Part shown: in pieces, positions 34,049-43,337 of the stretch
Layout: every line of letters starts with the position of its first letter
How positions within the stretch are numbered: the first letter of the stretch is position 1
Assembly (NCBI GenBank): GCA_049323435.1
Contig: JBMOMX010000036.1
Location: 1 to 64,000 of the forward strand
Reading direction: 5' to 3'
Source of the DNA: UBA11222 sp049323435
GTDB taxonomy: Bacteria > Pseudomonadota > Alphaproteobacteria > UBA11222
Length of the DNA: 64,000 nucleotides
Translations under genes and position numbers: made by a program
Notes under the pieces: model-generated
What the model was told of the DNA's origin: nothing
The model's input: the letters and a program-made list of their open reading frames with translations, nothing else
Databases searched by the model: none

Positions 34049-34459
34049 ATGCAGATTGATGGCCGGTGTCTGTGCGGGGCAATAACCTATGAGGCCGTCA
34101 TTGATCCGTCCAGGGCAGTGATCTGTCATTGTACGGATTGTCAGATCAATTCCGGATCGGCGTTCCGTTTTATTTCCGCCATCAGGAAAGAAGATTTCCG
34201 CTTGCTGACAGGGAATCTGAAAACCTATGTAAAAACAGCGCAAAGCGGCGCGAAAAGAGCGCAGTTTTTCTGCCCCGAATGCGGGACACAGCTGTATGGT
34301 GCGGACGCTGCCGATCCGCAGATATTCTCACTGCGTCTTGGCACGGCGCGGCAGATAAAGCAGCTTGCGCCATCGGTCCAGATATGGCGGCGCTCTGCGC
34401 TTGGCTGGGTTTCAGGCATCGAAACAAGGATAAATTTTGACGCGCAACCGCCTGTTTGA
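34049..34459 (+). CDS. GFA (glutathione-dependent formaldehyde-activating)-family zinc protein
   Basis: A 136-residue Mss4/GFA-fold protein. Zinc-ligand cysteines appear as RCLCGAITYEA, CHCTDCQINSGSAF and FFCPECGTQLYG. True formaldehyde activation is shown for few members, so the function is open. AAGGAG lies 8 nt upstream of the ATG at 34049, which is preferred over the GTG overlapping the GNAT stop. Last gene of the operon. Confidence 0.88.
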   Translation: MQIDGRCLCGAITYEAVIDPSRAVICHCTDCQINSGSAFRFISAIRKEDFRLLTGNLKTYVKTAQSGAKRAQFFCPECGTQLYGADAADPQIFSLRLGTARQIKQLAPSVQIWRRSALGWVSGIETRINFDAQPPV

Positions 34460-34535
34460 CAGGCGGTACAAGCGGATGGATGGGCTCAGACTAGACCATT
34501 TTGTGATCATATTTAGTTACTCCCATCTCTCCACT

Positions 34536-34696
34536 TGTCACCCCGGATTTATTCCGGGTCCACCAGCCTTCGCCAGAAGGCTGGCTACGGCATGGTAAGG
34601 GAGCCACAAGGAAAAGCCTGAGTTTGGGACCCTGGACCCCGCACCAAGTGCCCCCAGGTCCGGCCTTTGGCCGGCCCGAGGACAAGCTCAGTGACA
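34536..34696. repeat. Family A element, long form with a changed right end (161 nt)
   Basis: Begins TGTCACCCCGGATTTATTCC, includes the GCCTTCGCCAGAAGGC hairpin and GGACCCCGCACCAAGTGC like the copy at 62333. It then diverges into CCAGGTCCGGCCTTTGGCC before ending GTGACA. It fills most of the 363-nt gap between the GFA gene and the PEP-CTERM gene; I see no coding remnant there. Confidence 0.75.
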
Positions 34697-34772
34697 CCAA
34701 GGTTAGGCGATTCAGTCACGTAACAAACTGCTTGTCTTATGACGTGTGCGTCAAACGACCGGAAACGGACAC

Positions 34773-34801
34773 AAAAAAACGGCGGCCCGAAGGCCGCCGT
34801 T
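34773..34801 (-). terminator. Intrinsic terminator of the PEP-CTERM gene
   Basis: A perfect 10-bp stem AACGGCGGCC/GGCCGCCGTT (34778-34801) with a 4-nt loop is followed, on the minus strand, by a run of seven T. It starts 22 nt past the stop codon. Confidence 0.9.
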
Positions 34802-34822
34802 GAAATGTCTATACCGCGCGGT

Positions 34823-35758
34823 TCAGGCCCGGCGGCGCTTGCCGAAATAGCCCAAGCCCAGCAGGCCAGCGCCCAACAGCGTGAGCGAGGCAGGCTCGGG
34901 GATGACTACCCATTGGGCTGCGCGGATATACCAGTCGTCCGGGCTGTTAATGGCGGCAAAGCGGAAATAATCCGATTGCAGATAGTTAAACACCTGGTTG
35001 TCCGTGGCGGACAAACCCAATATCTGGCTTCTGACGACACCATAAATGTCGACGGTGCAGGTGCGGTTTACATTCGTCAACGGATTGTCATTGAAAGGGG
35101 CGTCAGCAACGCAATTGCCCACAGTGCGCACATTGAAATCGAGAAATTCTTCCAACGCATCGGCATCCGGACCATCATTGAAGTACATTCTGGCATTATC
35201 GTTGGGGATTCCATCTACTACGGCCAGTCCGACATCACCAAAGGTGAAGAGCTGCACAGCAAACAGGAAACCATCGGCAATCGAAAACCGGACCGATTCA
35301 TCCTGCAATGAATCGTGGCCCTCAATAGCCGTGGAGGATCCACCGCCGCTTCTGCAACGGGTTGACGAATAAATCGAACATAAGCCAAAGCCCCGATTAT
35401 CCGTGTCGGTTTCGTTTGCAGCAGACCGCCGGGTCAGCCTCATTTCGTATGGAAGATCACTAGAGTAGCCATCATCCAGGCTTGATCTGAAGCCCTGAAC
35501 CGTCAGATTCAGCCCAAGTGAACCTGGCAGGTAAAACGTCAATGCCGATGTCGAAAGGCTGGCGCCTGCACCCCCGGCACCCGTAACTTCCTGAAAAGCG
35601 CCATTCAGAGCCTGATTGGCATCGGCATGACCCGTATAATTCTGTGTAAAATCCGACAGGATCGTCCCGGCCATGACCGGCGAAGAAAGGCCCGCTGCGG
35701 CGGCGATAATCCCGGCGCATATTGCCATGCGGGAAGATATGCCTTTGAAATAATTCAT
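34823..35758 (-). CDS. PEP-CTERM sorting domain protein, exported
   Basis: A 311-residue secreted protein. An N-terminal signal peptide ends near SPVMAG. A beta-rich, Asn/Asp/Gly-rich middle follows, without a recognised enzymatic domain. The C-terminus is a PEP-CTERM tripartite signal: VIPEPASLTLLGAG, a hydrophobic helix and GKRRRA. Such proteins are processed by an exosortase and linked to surface polysaccharide; no exosortase gene is in this window. GGAG lies 8 nt before the ATG, and a strong terminator ends the gene, so it is probably monocistronic. Confidence 0.88.
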   Translation of the reverse strand: MNYFKGISSRMAICAGIIAAAAGLSSPVMAGTILSDFTQNYTGHADANQALNGAFQEVTGAGGAGASLSTSALTFYLPGSLGLNLTVQGFRSSLDDGYSSDLPYEMRLTRRSAANETDTDNRGFGLCSIYSSTRCRSGGGSSTAIEGHDSLQDESVRFSIADGFLFAVQLFTFGDVGLAVVDGIPNDNARMYFNDGPDADALEEFLDFNVRTVGNCVADAPFNDNPLTNVNRTCTVDIYGVVRSQILGLSATDNQVFNYLQSDYFRFAAINSPDDWYIRAAQWVVIPEPASLTLLGAGLLGLGYFGKRRRA

Positions 35759-36140
35759 GATATTTACTCCAGTCAGATTAAGCTGCGCGGAATTAATAAG
35801 TCTAGTCTATGCAAAACGGCTATTTTAATGACACTATTGACTATGGTAATTATGCGCTTCGGGGGGGGAAGAAGTCAATGATCATTGATGGTTAACAGCA
35901 TGCAGTGTGATGGATAAACAAACCGCAGCCGCGCAGCGGCTGGGGTGGATTCCGGCAGGGCGGGGTGTCATTGCGGGCGGGGAGATTCAGATGGTCAAAA
36001 AAACCTTCTGCCTGTAAAAAACCGTAATTGCAGGGCTTTCTTTGCCAGCGCGAACTAATCCTGATAAAGGGGTGGCGATCTGATCTGTCCCCGGCGGCCA
36101 GCCCGGGACTGGTTCTTGCGAATTTTTTTGAGGCACGGGT
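35759..36140. other. 382-nt intergenic region, divergent promoters expected
   Basis: Separates the leftward PEP-CTERM gene from the rightward YfgM-like gene. Its left part is AT-rich. It contains a perfect 7-bp hairpin CAGCCGC-GCA-GCGGCTG (35926-35942). A weak promoter-like pair, TTGCCA at 36042 and GATAAA at 36063, faces the YfgM-like gene. I see no credible coding sequence. Confidence 0.5.
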
Positions 36141-36830
36141 TTGAGCGATATTTTTCGGGAAGTCGAAGAGGATGTCCGCAATGCGCGGTTGAAGGCCCTG
36201 TGGGACAGCTATGGCATTCTCGTCATCGGCGCCGCCATTGCCATCGTGGCGGCCACCGCACTTGGGGTCTATTGGCAGGACACGCAACGCCAGAAACGTG
36301 AGGCGGCAGCGTCACAATTTCTTGCCGGTGAAAAATTGCTGCTGGAAGGAAAAACCGCCGATGCGGTGCAGCATTTCGCCAAAATGGCCGAAGAAAGCCC
36401 GGTTGACGGTTATGTTCTCTTGGCGCGCCTGAAAGAGGCGGCGGCGAAGCTGGAGGCCGGGGATAGCCAGGGCGCGATTGCCGCCTATGATATGCTGGCA
36501 GCGGATAGCACACTGGACCCTTTGCTGCGCGCCGTGGCATCGTTCAAGGCGAGCCTGCTGCTGTTTGATACGGCCAGCGCCGACGAGTTGAAGCTCCGGC
36601 TTAACCCGCTGGCGAAAGATGATGCGCCGCTGCGCCATTCGGCGCGTGAGCTGCTGGCGCATCTGGCACTGCGTGAAAATTCACCCGGCGAGGCGCGAAC
36701 ATTGTTTCAGGGGCTTGCCGATGCGCTTGATGCCCCGCGGGGGATTCGCGCCCGCGCCGCCGAGATTTTACAGACATTGCCGCCCGCCGCGCCCGCTGTC
36801 TCCCCCTCAAACGCGCCAGCAAAGAAATAA
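36141..36830 (+). CDS. YfgM-like tetratricopeptide membrane protein
   Basis: A 229-residue protein with a short cytoplasmic N-terminus (MSDIFREVEEDVRNARLK), one transmembrane helix (ILVIGAAIAIVAATALGVYW, about residues 26-45) and a periplasmic TPR-like helical domain. This matches the YfgM/TPR_21 family, an ancillary subunit of the SecYEG translocon that hands proteins to periplasmic chaperones. The start is TTG at 36141. bamB follows 6 nt later and der after that, reproducing the yfgM-bamB-der order. Confidence 0.85.
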   Translation: MSDIFREVEEDVRNARLKALWDSYGILVIGAAIAIVAATALGVYWQDTQRQKREAAASQFLAGEKLLLEGKTADAVQHFAKMAEESPVDGYVLLARLKEAAAKLEAGDSQGAIAAYDMLAADSTLDPLLRAVASFKASLLLFDTASADELKLRLNPLAKDDAPLRHSARELLAHLALRENSPGEARTLFQGLADALDAPRGIRARAAEILQTLPPAAPAVSPSNAPAKK

Positions 36831-36836
36831 TCACAT

Positions 36837-38243
36837 ATGCACAGGCCTTACATGTCACATCCCCGCTTCCTTGCGCTGCCATTAATGGCGGTGATGGCGG
36901 CAGTCAGCCTGACGGGTTGCGGTCTGTTCAAGGCCTCGGGCGGCCCAAAACTGAAGGGGGAACGGATTTCCGTTCTGGCGCTGGACCAGAAGCTGGAAGC
37001 CGATCCGCGCATCGGCGAAATCGAAGTCATGATCCCCAAACCCTATGTGAATGAGGATTGGCCGCAGCCCGGCGGCTATGCCGATCATGCGATGCATCAT
37101 CTTGCGCTGGCTGAAACGCCTGACAAAGTGTGGAGCGGCGATGGCGGCAAAGGCGCGGGCAGCAATACCCGCATCCTGGCGGAGCCGATCATCGCCGAGG
37201 GCAAGATTTTTGTTCTGGACGCCCAGTCCGGAATTTCCGCGCTGGATGAGAAAAAAGGCAATCGCATCTGGCGCACGGTGCTTGAGGCGGAAGGGGAAAC
37301 CGATTTTGGTTTCTCTATCTGGCCGCCCTCGGTGCCCTTCGTTTCCGGAAGCGCCGAGGCTGCGGACGCCTCCTTCGGTGGCGGCATCGCCTATGAAGGG
37401 GGACGGATATTCGTCACCAGCGGTTATGGCTTTATCGCGGCGCTGGATGCGGGTACAGGCAAAGAAGTCTGGCGCCGCCCCGTCAATGTGCCCATCCGCA
37501 GCGCCCCTACCGTGAATGGCGGGCGGGTTTTCGCCACGACGCAGGATAACCAGCTTTACGCCCTGGCGGCCGATGACGGGCGGATCTTATGGAATTATCA
37601 GGCGCTGGTTGAAAGTGCGGGTATTCTCGCCAGCGCCTCTCCGGCGGTGGCGGGGGATACGGTTGTCGCCCCCTTTACTTCCGGCGAACTGGTGGCGCTG
37701 CGCGCTGAAAATGGCCGTACCGCCTGGACCGATACGCTGATCAAAAGCAGCCATCTGACGCCCATTTCGGAACTGAATGATATTGCGGGGCGCCCGGTCA
37801 TAGATCGCGGGCGGGTGTTTGCCATCAGCCATTCCGGCAATATCGTCTCGATTGATCTGCGCACGGGCGAGCGTATCTGGACACGCAATATCGCCGGTGT
37901 GCAGACCCCCTGGATCGCGGGCGATTTCATTTATCTTATTACACTGGAAGGCGAAATTACGGCACTGTCGCGCCGCGATGGCCGGGTGCGCTGGGTGACG
38001 CAATTGCGCCGCTACAAAGATCAGGAAGATCAGGAAGGCCGCGTCGAATGGAGCGGCCCGGTACTGGCCGGGGACCGCCTCATCGCTGTTTCCAGCCTGG
38101 GCCAGCTGATTTCAGTGTCACCTTTTACCGGCAAGGTGTTGGGCTTTATCACCATACCTGATGGCACTTACGTGCCGCCAGTCGTTGCCAACCAAACCCT
38201 GTATGTGTTGACGCAAGATGCGCAATTGCTGGCGTTCAGGTAG
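36837..38243 (+). CDS. bamB: Outer membrane assembly lipoprotein BamB
   Basis: Lipoprotein of the BAM complex. The signal peptide ends in a lipobox (SLTGC, Cys near residue 28), and an eight-bladed PQQ-type beta propeller fills the rest (repeats such as AALDAGTGKEVWRRPVN and YALAADDGRILWNYQA). The length of 468 residues is somewhat above the E. coli protein because of an extra N-terminal segment (about residues 30-90). The start could also be the ATG at 36852. It lies between the YfgM-like gene and der. Confidence 0.94.
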   Translation: MHRPYMSHPRFLALPLMAVMAAVSLTGCGLFKASGGPKLKGERISVLALDQKLEADPRIGEIEVMIPKPYVNEDWPQPGGYADHAMHHLALAETPDKVWSGDGGKGAGSNTRILAEPIIAEGKIFVLDAQSGISALDEKKGNRIWRTVLEAEGETDFGFSIWPPSVPFVSGSAEAADASFGGGIAYEGGRIFVTSGYGFIAALDAGTGKEVWRRPVNVPIRSAPTVNGGRVFATTQDNQLYALAADDGRILWNYQALVESAGILASASPAVAGDTVVAPFTSGELVALRAENGRTAWTDTLIKSSHLTPISELNDIAGRPVIDRGRVFAISHSGNIVSIDLRTGERIWTRNIAGVQTPWIAGDFIYLITLEGEITALSRRDGRVRWVTQLRRYKDQEDQEGRVEWSGPVLAGDRLIAVSSLGQLISVSPFTGKVLGFITIPDGTYVPPVVANQTLYVLTQDAQLLAFR

Positions 38244-38320
38244 CGCAGGACACAAGAAAGGGGACATGGGGCCGAAAAAAGTATATCCCTCTGTCCTTAG
38301 TCAACAGTTCCCAGAAAACC

Positions 38321-39697
38321 ATGTTCAAGCTCGTAATCGTTGGCCGGCCCAATGTTGGGAAATCGACCTTGTTCAACCGTCTGGTTGGCAAGCGGCTGGC
38401 GCTGGTCGATGACACGCCTGGGGTTACCCGCGACCGCCGCGAGGGGCAGGGCAGGCTGGCCGATCTGAGCTTCACCGTCGTTGACACGGCGGGGCTGGAA
38501 GAATCCACCCGCGATGACATGGAAGGCCGCATGCGCCGCCAGACAGATCGTGCGATTGCCGAAGCGGATATGTGCCTGTTCATGATTGACGCGCGCGCAG
38601 GCGTCACCCCGCTTGATATTGATTTCGCCGAATTGCTGCGCAAGGGAAAGACCCCGGTGCTGCTGGTTGCCAATAAATGCGAAAGCAATGCCGGACGCGA
38701 TGGGCGTTTTGAAGCCTATAGACTTGGCCTTGGCGAACCGATCGCGATGTCTGCGGAACATGGGCAGGGTCTGGATGCGCTGTATGACGCCCTGCGCGCG
38801 CATATGTCCGTCCCGGCGGACGATGCGGATGATGACAGCCCAGACCAAGGCGATGAGGGGATGGATGAAACGCCGGACCCGGCTGCGCCGCTAAAGATTG
38901 CCATTGTCGGGCGGCCCAATACAGGCAAATCGACGCTGGTTAATCAGCTGGTGGGTGAACAGCGTATGCTGACCGGGCCTGAGGCCGGGCTGACGCGGGA
39001 TTCGATCTGCGTCTCCTGGGAGTGGAAAGGCCGCCCTATCGAACTGTTTGATACGGCGGGTCTGCGCAAGCAGGCGCGCGTAACGGGCAAGCTGGAGCGG
39101 CTGTCCACGCAGGACACCAGGCGGGCGCTCAATTTTGCCGAAGTCGTAATCGTTCTGATTGATGCGACGCAACCCTTTGAAAAACAGGATTTGCACATTG
39201 CCGATCAGGTGGCGCAGGAAGGCCGCGCGCTGGTGATTGCCGTGAACAAATGGGATCTTGTCGAAGATCCAAAAGCGGCGCTGATCCTGTTGCGCCAGAA
39301 ACTCGATCTGTCTTTGCCGCAGATAGCGGGCGTGCCGCTGGTGACCATGTCGGCGCTTACCGGCAGGGGGGTTGAGCGGCTGCTGCCTGCTGTTGAAAAA
39401 GTCTACGCGATCTGGAACCGCCGTGTGGCGACGGCCGGCCTGAACCGCTGGCTGGCGGAGACGACCGGGCACCACCCGCCGCCGGCGGTGCAGGGCCGCC
39501 GGATTAAATTGCGCTATGCCGCCCAGGTCAGCACAAGGCCGCCAACCTTCGCCGTCTTCACGACTCGCGCCGCATCGCTGCCTGAGTCCTATTCGCGTTA
39601 TCTGATCAATTCACTGCGCCGGGATTTCGATTTGCCAGGCGTTCCCATACGGCTGGTGCTGCGCGCCCGCGCCAATCCCTATGTGACCGGTAAATAG
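38321..39697 (+). CDS. der: Ribosome biogenesis GTPase Der (EngA)
   Basis: A tandem-G-domain GTPase required for 50S assembly. The first G domain has GRPNVGKST at residues 7-15, DTAGLEE and NKCE; the second has GRPNTGKST near residue 196, DTAGLRKQARV and NKWD near residue 310. The C-terminal KH-like domain follows (RIKLRYAAQVSTRPPTFAVF). An acidic linker separates the two G domains (DDADDDSPDQGDEGMDE). 458 residues is normal. Confidence 0.97.
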   Translation: MFKLVIVGRPNVGKSTLFNRLVGKRLALVDDTPGVTRDRREGQGRLADLSFTVVDTAGLEESTRDDMEGRMRRQTDRAIAEADMCLFMIDARAGVTPLDIDFAELLRKGKTPVLLVANKCESNAGRDGRFEAYRLGLGEPIAMSAEHGQGLDALYDALRAHMSVPADDADDDSPDQGDEGMDETPDPAAPLKIAIVGRPNTGKSTLVNQLVGEQRMLTGPEAGLTRDSICVSWEWKGRPIELFDTAGLRKQARVTGKLERLSTQDTRRALNFAEVVIVLIDATQPFEKQDLHIADQVAQEGRALVIAVNKWDLVEDPKAALILLRQKLDLSLPQIAGVPLVTMSALTGRGVERLLPAVEKVYAIWNRRVATAGLNRWLAETTGHHPPPAVQGRRIKLRYAAQVSTRPPTFAVFTTRAASLPESYSRYLINSLRRDFDLPGVPIRLVLRARANPYVTGK

Positions 39698-40025
39698 GCA
39701 GAATTTTCCCTTTCGCCGGTTTCAGCCGAAATTTTCAGCACGCACCGCATGTTGCTGCTTTGCCACGCATGCATGGCGATTTTCGCGCGCGGGCGGGCAC
39801 AGTGCAGAAAAACTGACTGAAAGCCGGAACAAACGGCATATTAACGGATGTATATAATGATTAAATTTGTGACCGGATAACATCGATTTTTATGCCCTTG
39901 TTAACTATGTTAGAGGCATACTTGTTGCAAAGCACCTATCAGGTGATTCGTCACCCAATAAAAAGCAGGGAAACGGCAAAGAGGATTACGCGGGGGGAAG
40001 TGTCGAGGCTACTTTGAGGTGTGCC
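39698..40025. other. 328-nt region upstream of prkA
   Basis: Separates der from the prkA operon and presumably carries the prkA promoter. AT content is higher than around it. A short palindrome CACCT-ATC-AGGTG lies at 39933-39945. I found no convincing sigma-70, sigma-32 or EcfG-type promoter by eye and no coding remnant. Confidence 0.5.
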
Positions 40026-41963
40026 ATGAACGACGTCTTCGACCTCTTTAATGAGGTTTATATTCGCGAAAAGCAGGAAGTCATGAGCCTGCAAGATTAT
40101 CTGCTGGGATGCCGCGATCATCCGGAATATTTTGCGACTGCGGCGGAACGCCTGATCTCTGCGATTGGTGAACCCGAAGTGGTGGACACCAGCGCCGACC
40201 CGAGACTGGGGCGCATCTTTCAAAACCGCACCATCAAGCGCTATCCGGCATTTAAAGCTTTTTATGGTATGGAGGAAACGGTCGAACGGATCGTGGGCTA
40301 TCTGCGCTATTCCGCGCAGGGGCTGGAGGAACGCAAGCAGATCCTGTATCTGCTTGGCCCGGTTGGCGGTGGCAAGTCATCCCTGGCCGAGCAACTGAAG
40401 CGCCTGATGGAAGAACGCCCCATTTATGTCCTGAAGGCGGGCAATCAGATCAGCCCGATATTCGAATCGCCTCTGGGCCTGTTCAGTCCGGAACGCATGG
40501 GCGATCTGCTGGAAAACAAATATGGCATCGCGCGGCGCAGATTAAAGGGGCTGATTTCCCCCTGGGCGGTGAAGCGCCTGGATGAATGGAGTGGCGATAT
40601 TTCGAAATTTTCGGTCGTCAAGCTTATGCCCTCCAAGCTGCGCCAGATCGGCGTCGCCAAGACCGAGCCGGGCGATGAGAATAATCAGGATATTTCCGCC
40701 CTGGTCGGCAAGGTGGATATCCGGCAATTGGAGCATTTCAGCCAGAACGATCCGGACGCCTATAGTTACAGCGGCGGCCTGAACCTGACCACCCAGGGCT
40801 TGCTGGAATTTGTCGAAATGTTCAAGGCCCCCATCAAGGTGCTGCATCCTTTGCTGACTGCAACCCAGGAAGGCAATTATCTGGGGACCGAAAATTTTGG
40901 CGCGTTCCCCTATGAAGGGGTCGTGCTGGCGCATTCGAATGAATCTGAATGGCAGCAGTTCAAGGCCAACAAGAACAATGAGGCGTTTCTGGATCGCATT
41001 TGCGTGATCAAGGTGCCCTATTGCCTGCGGGCGTCGGACGAGGCGCGCATCTATCAGAAGCTGTTGCGCGAAAGCGAGCTGGAAAGTGTTTCCTGCGCGC
41101 CCGACACGCTTGAGATGCTGGCGCGGTTCAGCGTCCTGACACGGCTGCGTAAACATGAAAACTCGTCATTATATTCCAAGATGCGGGTCTATGACGGTGA
41201 AAATCTGAAAGACACCGATCCCAAGGCGCGCTCGATGCAGGAATATCGTGACGCTGCCGGCGTGGATGAAGGCATGAATGGCATCAGCACCCGCTTCGCC
41301 TTCAAGGTGCTGTCGCAAACCTTCAATTATGACACCGAAGAGGTGGCGGCGGATCCCGTTCATATGATGTATGTGCTGGAACAGGCGGTGCGGCGGGAAC
41401 AGTTCCCTGAAGAAACCGAAAGCAGCTATCTCGAATTTATCAAATCCGAATTGGCGCCCCGCTATGCTGAATTTATCGGCAATGAGATTCAGAAGGCCTA
41501 TCTGGAATCCTATTCCGATTACGGGCAGAATCTGTTCGACCGCTATATCGCTTATGCGGATGCCTGGATCGAGGATGAGGATTACAAGGATCCCGATACG
41601 GGCCAGATTTTCAACCGTACCGTGCTGGACACGGAACTGTCGAAAATTGAAAAGCCGGCAGGCATCGCCAATCCCAAGGATTTCCGCAACGAGGTGGTCA
41701 AATTCGCGCTGCGGGCGCGGGCCAATAATGACGGCCGCAATCCTTCCTGGACCTCTTATGAAAAACTGCGTGAAGTAATTGAAAAGCGCATGTTTGCCCA
41801 GGTTGAAGACCTGCTGCCGGTGATCAGCTTCGGCGCCAAGAAAGATCATGAACTGGACGATAAACATTCGGAATTCGTCAAGCGCATGACCGGGCGCGGC
41901 TATACCGAGCGTCAGGTGCGCAGACTGGTGGAATGGTACATAAGGGTGAACAAGGCAGGATAG
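40026..41963 (+). CDS. prkA: PrkA-family serine protein kinase / AAA+ protein (YeaG)
   Basis: A 645-residue protein with an N-terminal AAA+ domain (Walker A LLGPVGGGKSS near residue 115) and a C-terminal PrkA kinase-like domain. In enterobacteria YeaG is induced by nutrient stress and acts with YeaH; B. subtilis PrkA has been reported both as a kinase and as an AAA+ protease. The ATG at 40026 has GAGGT 5 nt upstream; a TTG at 40014 is the longer alternative. First gene of prkA-yeaH-spoVR. Confidence 0.94.
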   Translation: MNDVFDLFNEVYIREKQEVMSLQDYLLGCRDHPEYFATAAERLISAIGEPEVVDTSADPRLGRIFQNRTIKRYPAFKAFYGMEETVERIVGYLRYSAQGLEERKQILYLLGPVGGGKSSLAEQLKRLMEERPIYVLKAGNQISPIFESPLGLFSPERMGDLLENKYGIARRRLKGLISPWAVKRLDEWSGDISKFSVVKLMPSKLRQIGVAKTEPGDENNQDISALVGKVDIRQLEHFSQNDPDAYSYSGGLNLTTQGLLEFVEMFKAPIKVLHPLLTATQEGNYLGTENFGAFPYEGVVLAHSNESEWQQFKANKNNEAFLDRICVIKVPYCLRASDEARIYQKLLRESELESVSCAPDTLEMLARFSVLTRLRKHENSSLYSKMRVYDGENLKDTDPKARSMQEYRDAAGVDEGMNGISTRFAFKVLSQTFNYDTEEVAADPVHMMYVLEQAVRREQFPEETESSYLEFIKSELAPRYAEFIGNEIQKAYLESYSDYGQNLFDRYIAYADAWIEDEDYKDPDTGQIFNRTVLDTELSKIEKPAGIANPKDFRNEVVKFALRARANNDGRNPSWTSYEKLREVIEKRMFAQVEDLLPVISFGAKKDHELDDKHSEFVKRMTGRGYTERQVRRLVEWYIRVNKAG

Positions 41964-41987
41964 CGTTTAAAGAATCGGAGCAACGGC

Positions 41988-43313
41988 ATGCATCATCACT
42001 TTATTGACCGGCGCGCAAATCCAAAGGACAAGAGCCTTGGCAATCGCCAGCGGTTCCTGCGCCGGGCGCGCGCGCGCATCAAGGAGGTGGTGAACCGTTC
42101 CGTGCAGGATCGCAATGTAACCGATGTGGCCACTGGCGAAACCATCACCATTCCAGCCAGGGGTATAGAAGAACCGCAATTGCGCAATGCCCGCAGCGGC
42201 GGCAATCGTAACCGGGTATTTACCGGCAATAAGGAATATGTGACCGGCGATCAGATCGACAAACCCCAGGGTGGCAGCGGGCAGGGCGGCAAGGAAGGAT
42301 CTGACGATGGCGATGGGGAGGAAGATTTCCGTTTCACCCTTAGCCGGGAGGAATTTCTGGATTTATTCTTTGAAGATCTGGAATTGCCCGATCTGGTGAA
42401 AACCAGCCTTCAGGAGGTGCATAGCGTCAAACTGCACCGTGCCGGTCATTCGGCATCGGGGACGCCCACCAATCTGAATGTATTGCGGACCATGCGCAAT
42501 GCACATGGCCGGCGCATCGCATTGCACCGCCCCTCACGCGCGATGATTGAACGCCTTGAACAGGAAATTGCGGCGCTTCGCGCAAAGCCGGTGCTTGCCG
42601 CAGAAGAACAGGCGCGCCTGGCGGAGTTGGAGCCGCAATTGGAGGCGATGCTGCGCAAGATGCGCATCGTGCCCTATATTGATCCTGTGGATATCCGCTA
42701 TAACCGCTACGAGACGCGGCCATCGCCGAACACCAAGGCGGTGATGTTCTGCCTGATGGACGTATCGGGCTCGATGGGAGAGCGCGAGAAAGATCTGGCC
42801 AAGCGCTTTTTCATGCTGTTGCATCTGTTTCTGGAACGCCGCTACAAACGCATTGAAGTGGTGTTCATCCGCCATACCCATCATGCCGAAGAAGTGGACG
42901 AGCAGACATTCTTTTACAGCCCGGAGACCGGCGGCACCGTTGTCAGCACGGCATTGCTGGAAATGCGCCGTATCATCAAGGAACGTTATCCGACCGGCGA
43001 GTGGAACATTTACGCCGCCCAGGCATCCGATGGCGAAAATTTTTCAGGAGATTCGGATCGCTGCAGGGAATTGCTGGTGCAGGAAATCATGCCGATGGTT
43101 CAGTATTATGCCTATATCGAGATATTGGATGAGCGCGAGTTCGATATTTTCCAGGACGCGCGTTCGGGGGCGGCGCTGTGGCGGGCCTATCAGGAAGTTT
43201 CCGATCAATGGCGCAATTTCGCCATGAAACGCATCTCGAAACCGGGGGATATCTATCCCGTCTTCCGCGAATTATTTTCCGGCAAAACCAGGGAACTGGC
43301 GGGTCAGGCGTAA
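41988..43313 (+). CDS. yeaH: DUF444/YeaH-family VWA-like protein
   Basis: A 441-residue partner of PrkA. The C-terminal half has a von Willebrand A-like metal site (FCLMDVSGSMGEREKDLAKR near residue 250, i.e. DxSxS). The N-terminal part contains a Gly/Asp-rich low-complexity segment (GGSGQGGKEGSDDGDGEED, about residues 88-106). It starts 24 nt after prkA, and spoVR starts 24 nt after it, so the three genes form one operon. Confidence 0.93.
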   Translation: MHHHFIDRRANPKDKSLGNRQRFLRRARARIKEVVNRSVQDRNVTDVATGETITIPARGIEEPQLRNARSGGNRNRVFTGNKEYVTGDQIDKPQGGSGQGGKEGSDDGDGEEDFRFTLSREEFLDLFFEDLELPDLVKTSLQEVHSVKLHRAGHSASGTPTNLNVLRTMRNAHGRRIALHRPSRAMIERLEQEIAALRAKPVLAAEEQARLAELEPQLEAMLRKMRIVPYIDPVDIRYNRYETRPSPNTKAVMFCLMDVSGSMGEREKDLAKRFFMLLHLFLERRYKRIEVVFIRHTHHAEEVDEQTFFYSPETGGTVVSTALLEMRRIIKERYPTGEWNIYAAQASDGENFSGDSDRCRELLVQEIMPMVQYYAYIEILDEREFDIFQDARSGAALWRAYQEVSDQWRNFAMKRISKPGDIYPVFRELFSGKTRELAGQA

Positions 43314-43337
43314 TATTCCTCAAACCATAGCGGCAGC

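Noticed and set aside
34739..35311. 190-residue plus-strand frame opposite the PEP-CTERM gene
   Set aside because: It runs through the terminator hairpin and is antisense to a protein with clear signal peptide and sorting motif.
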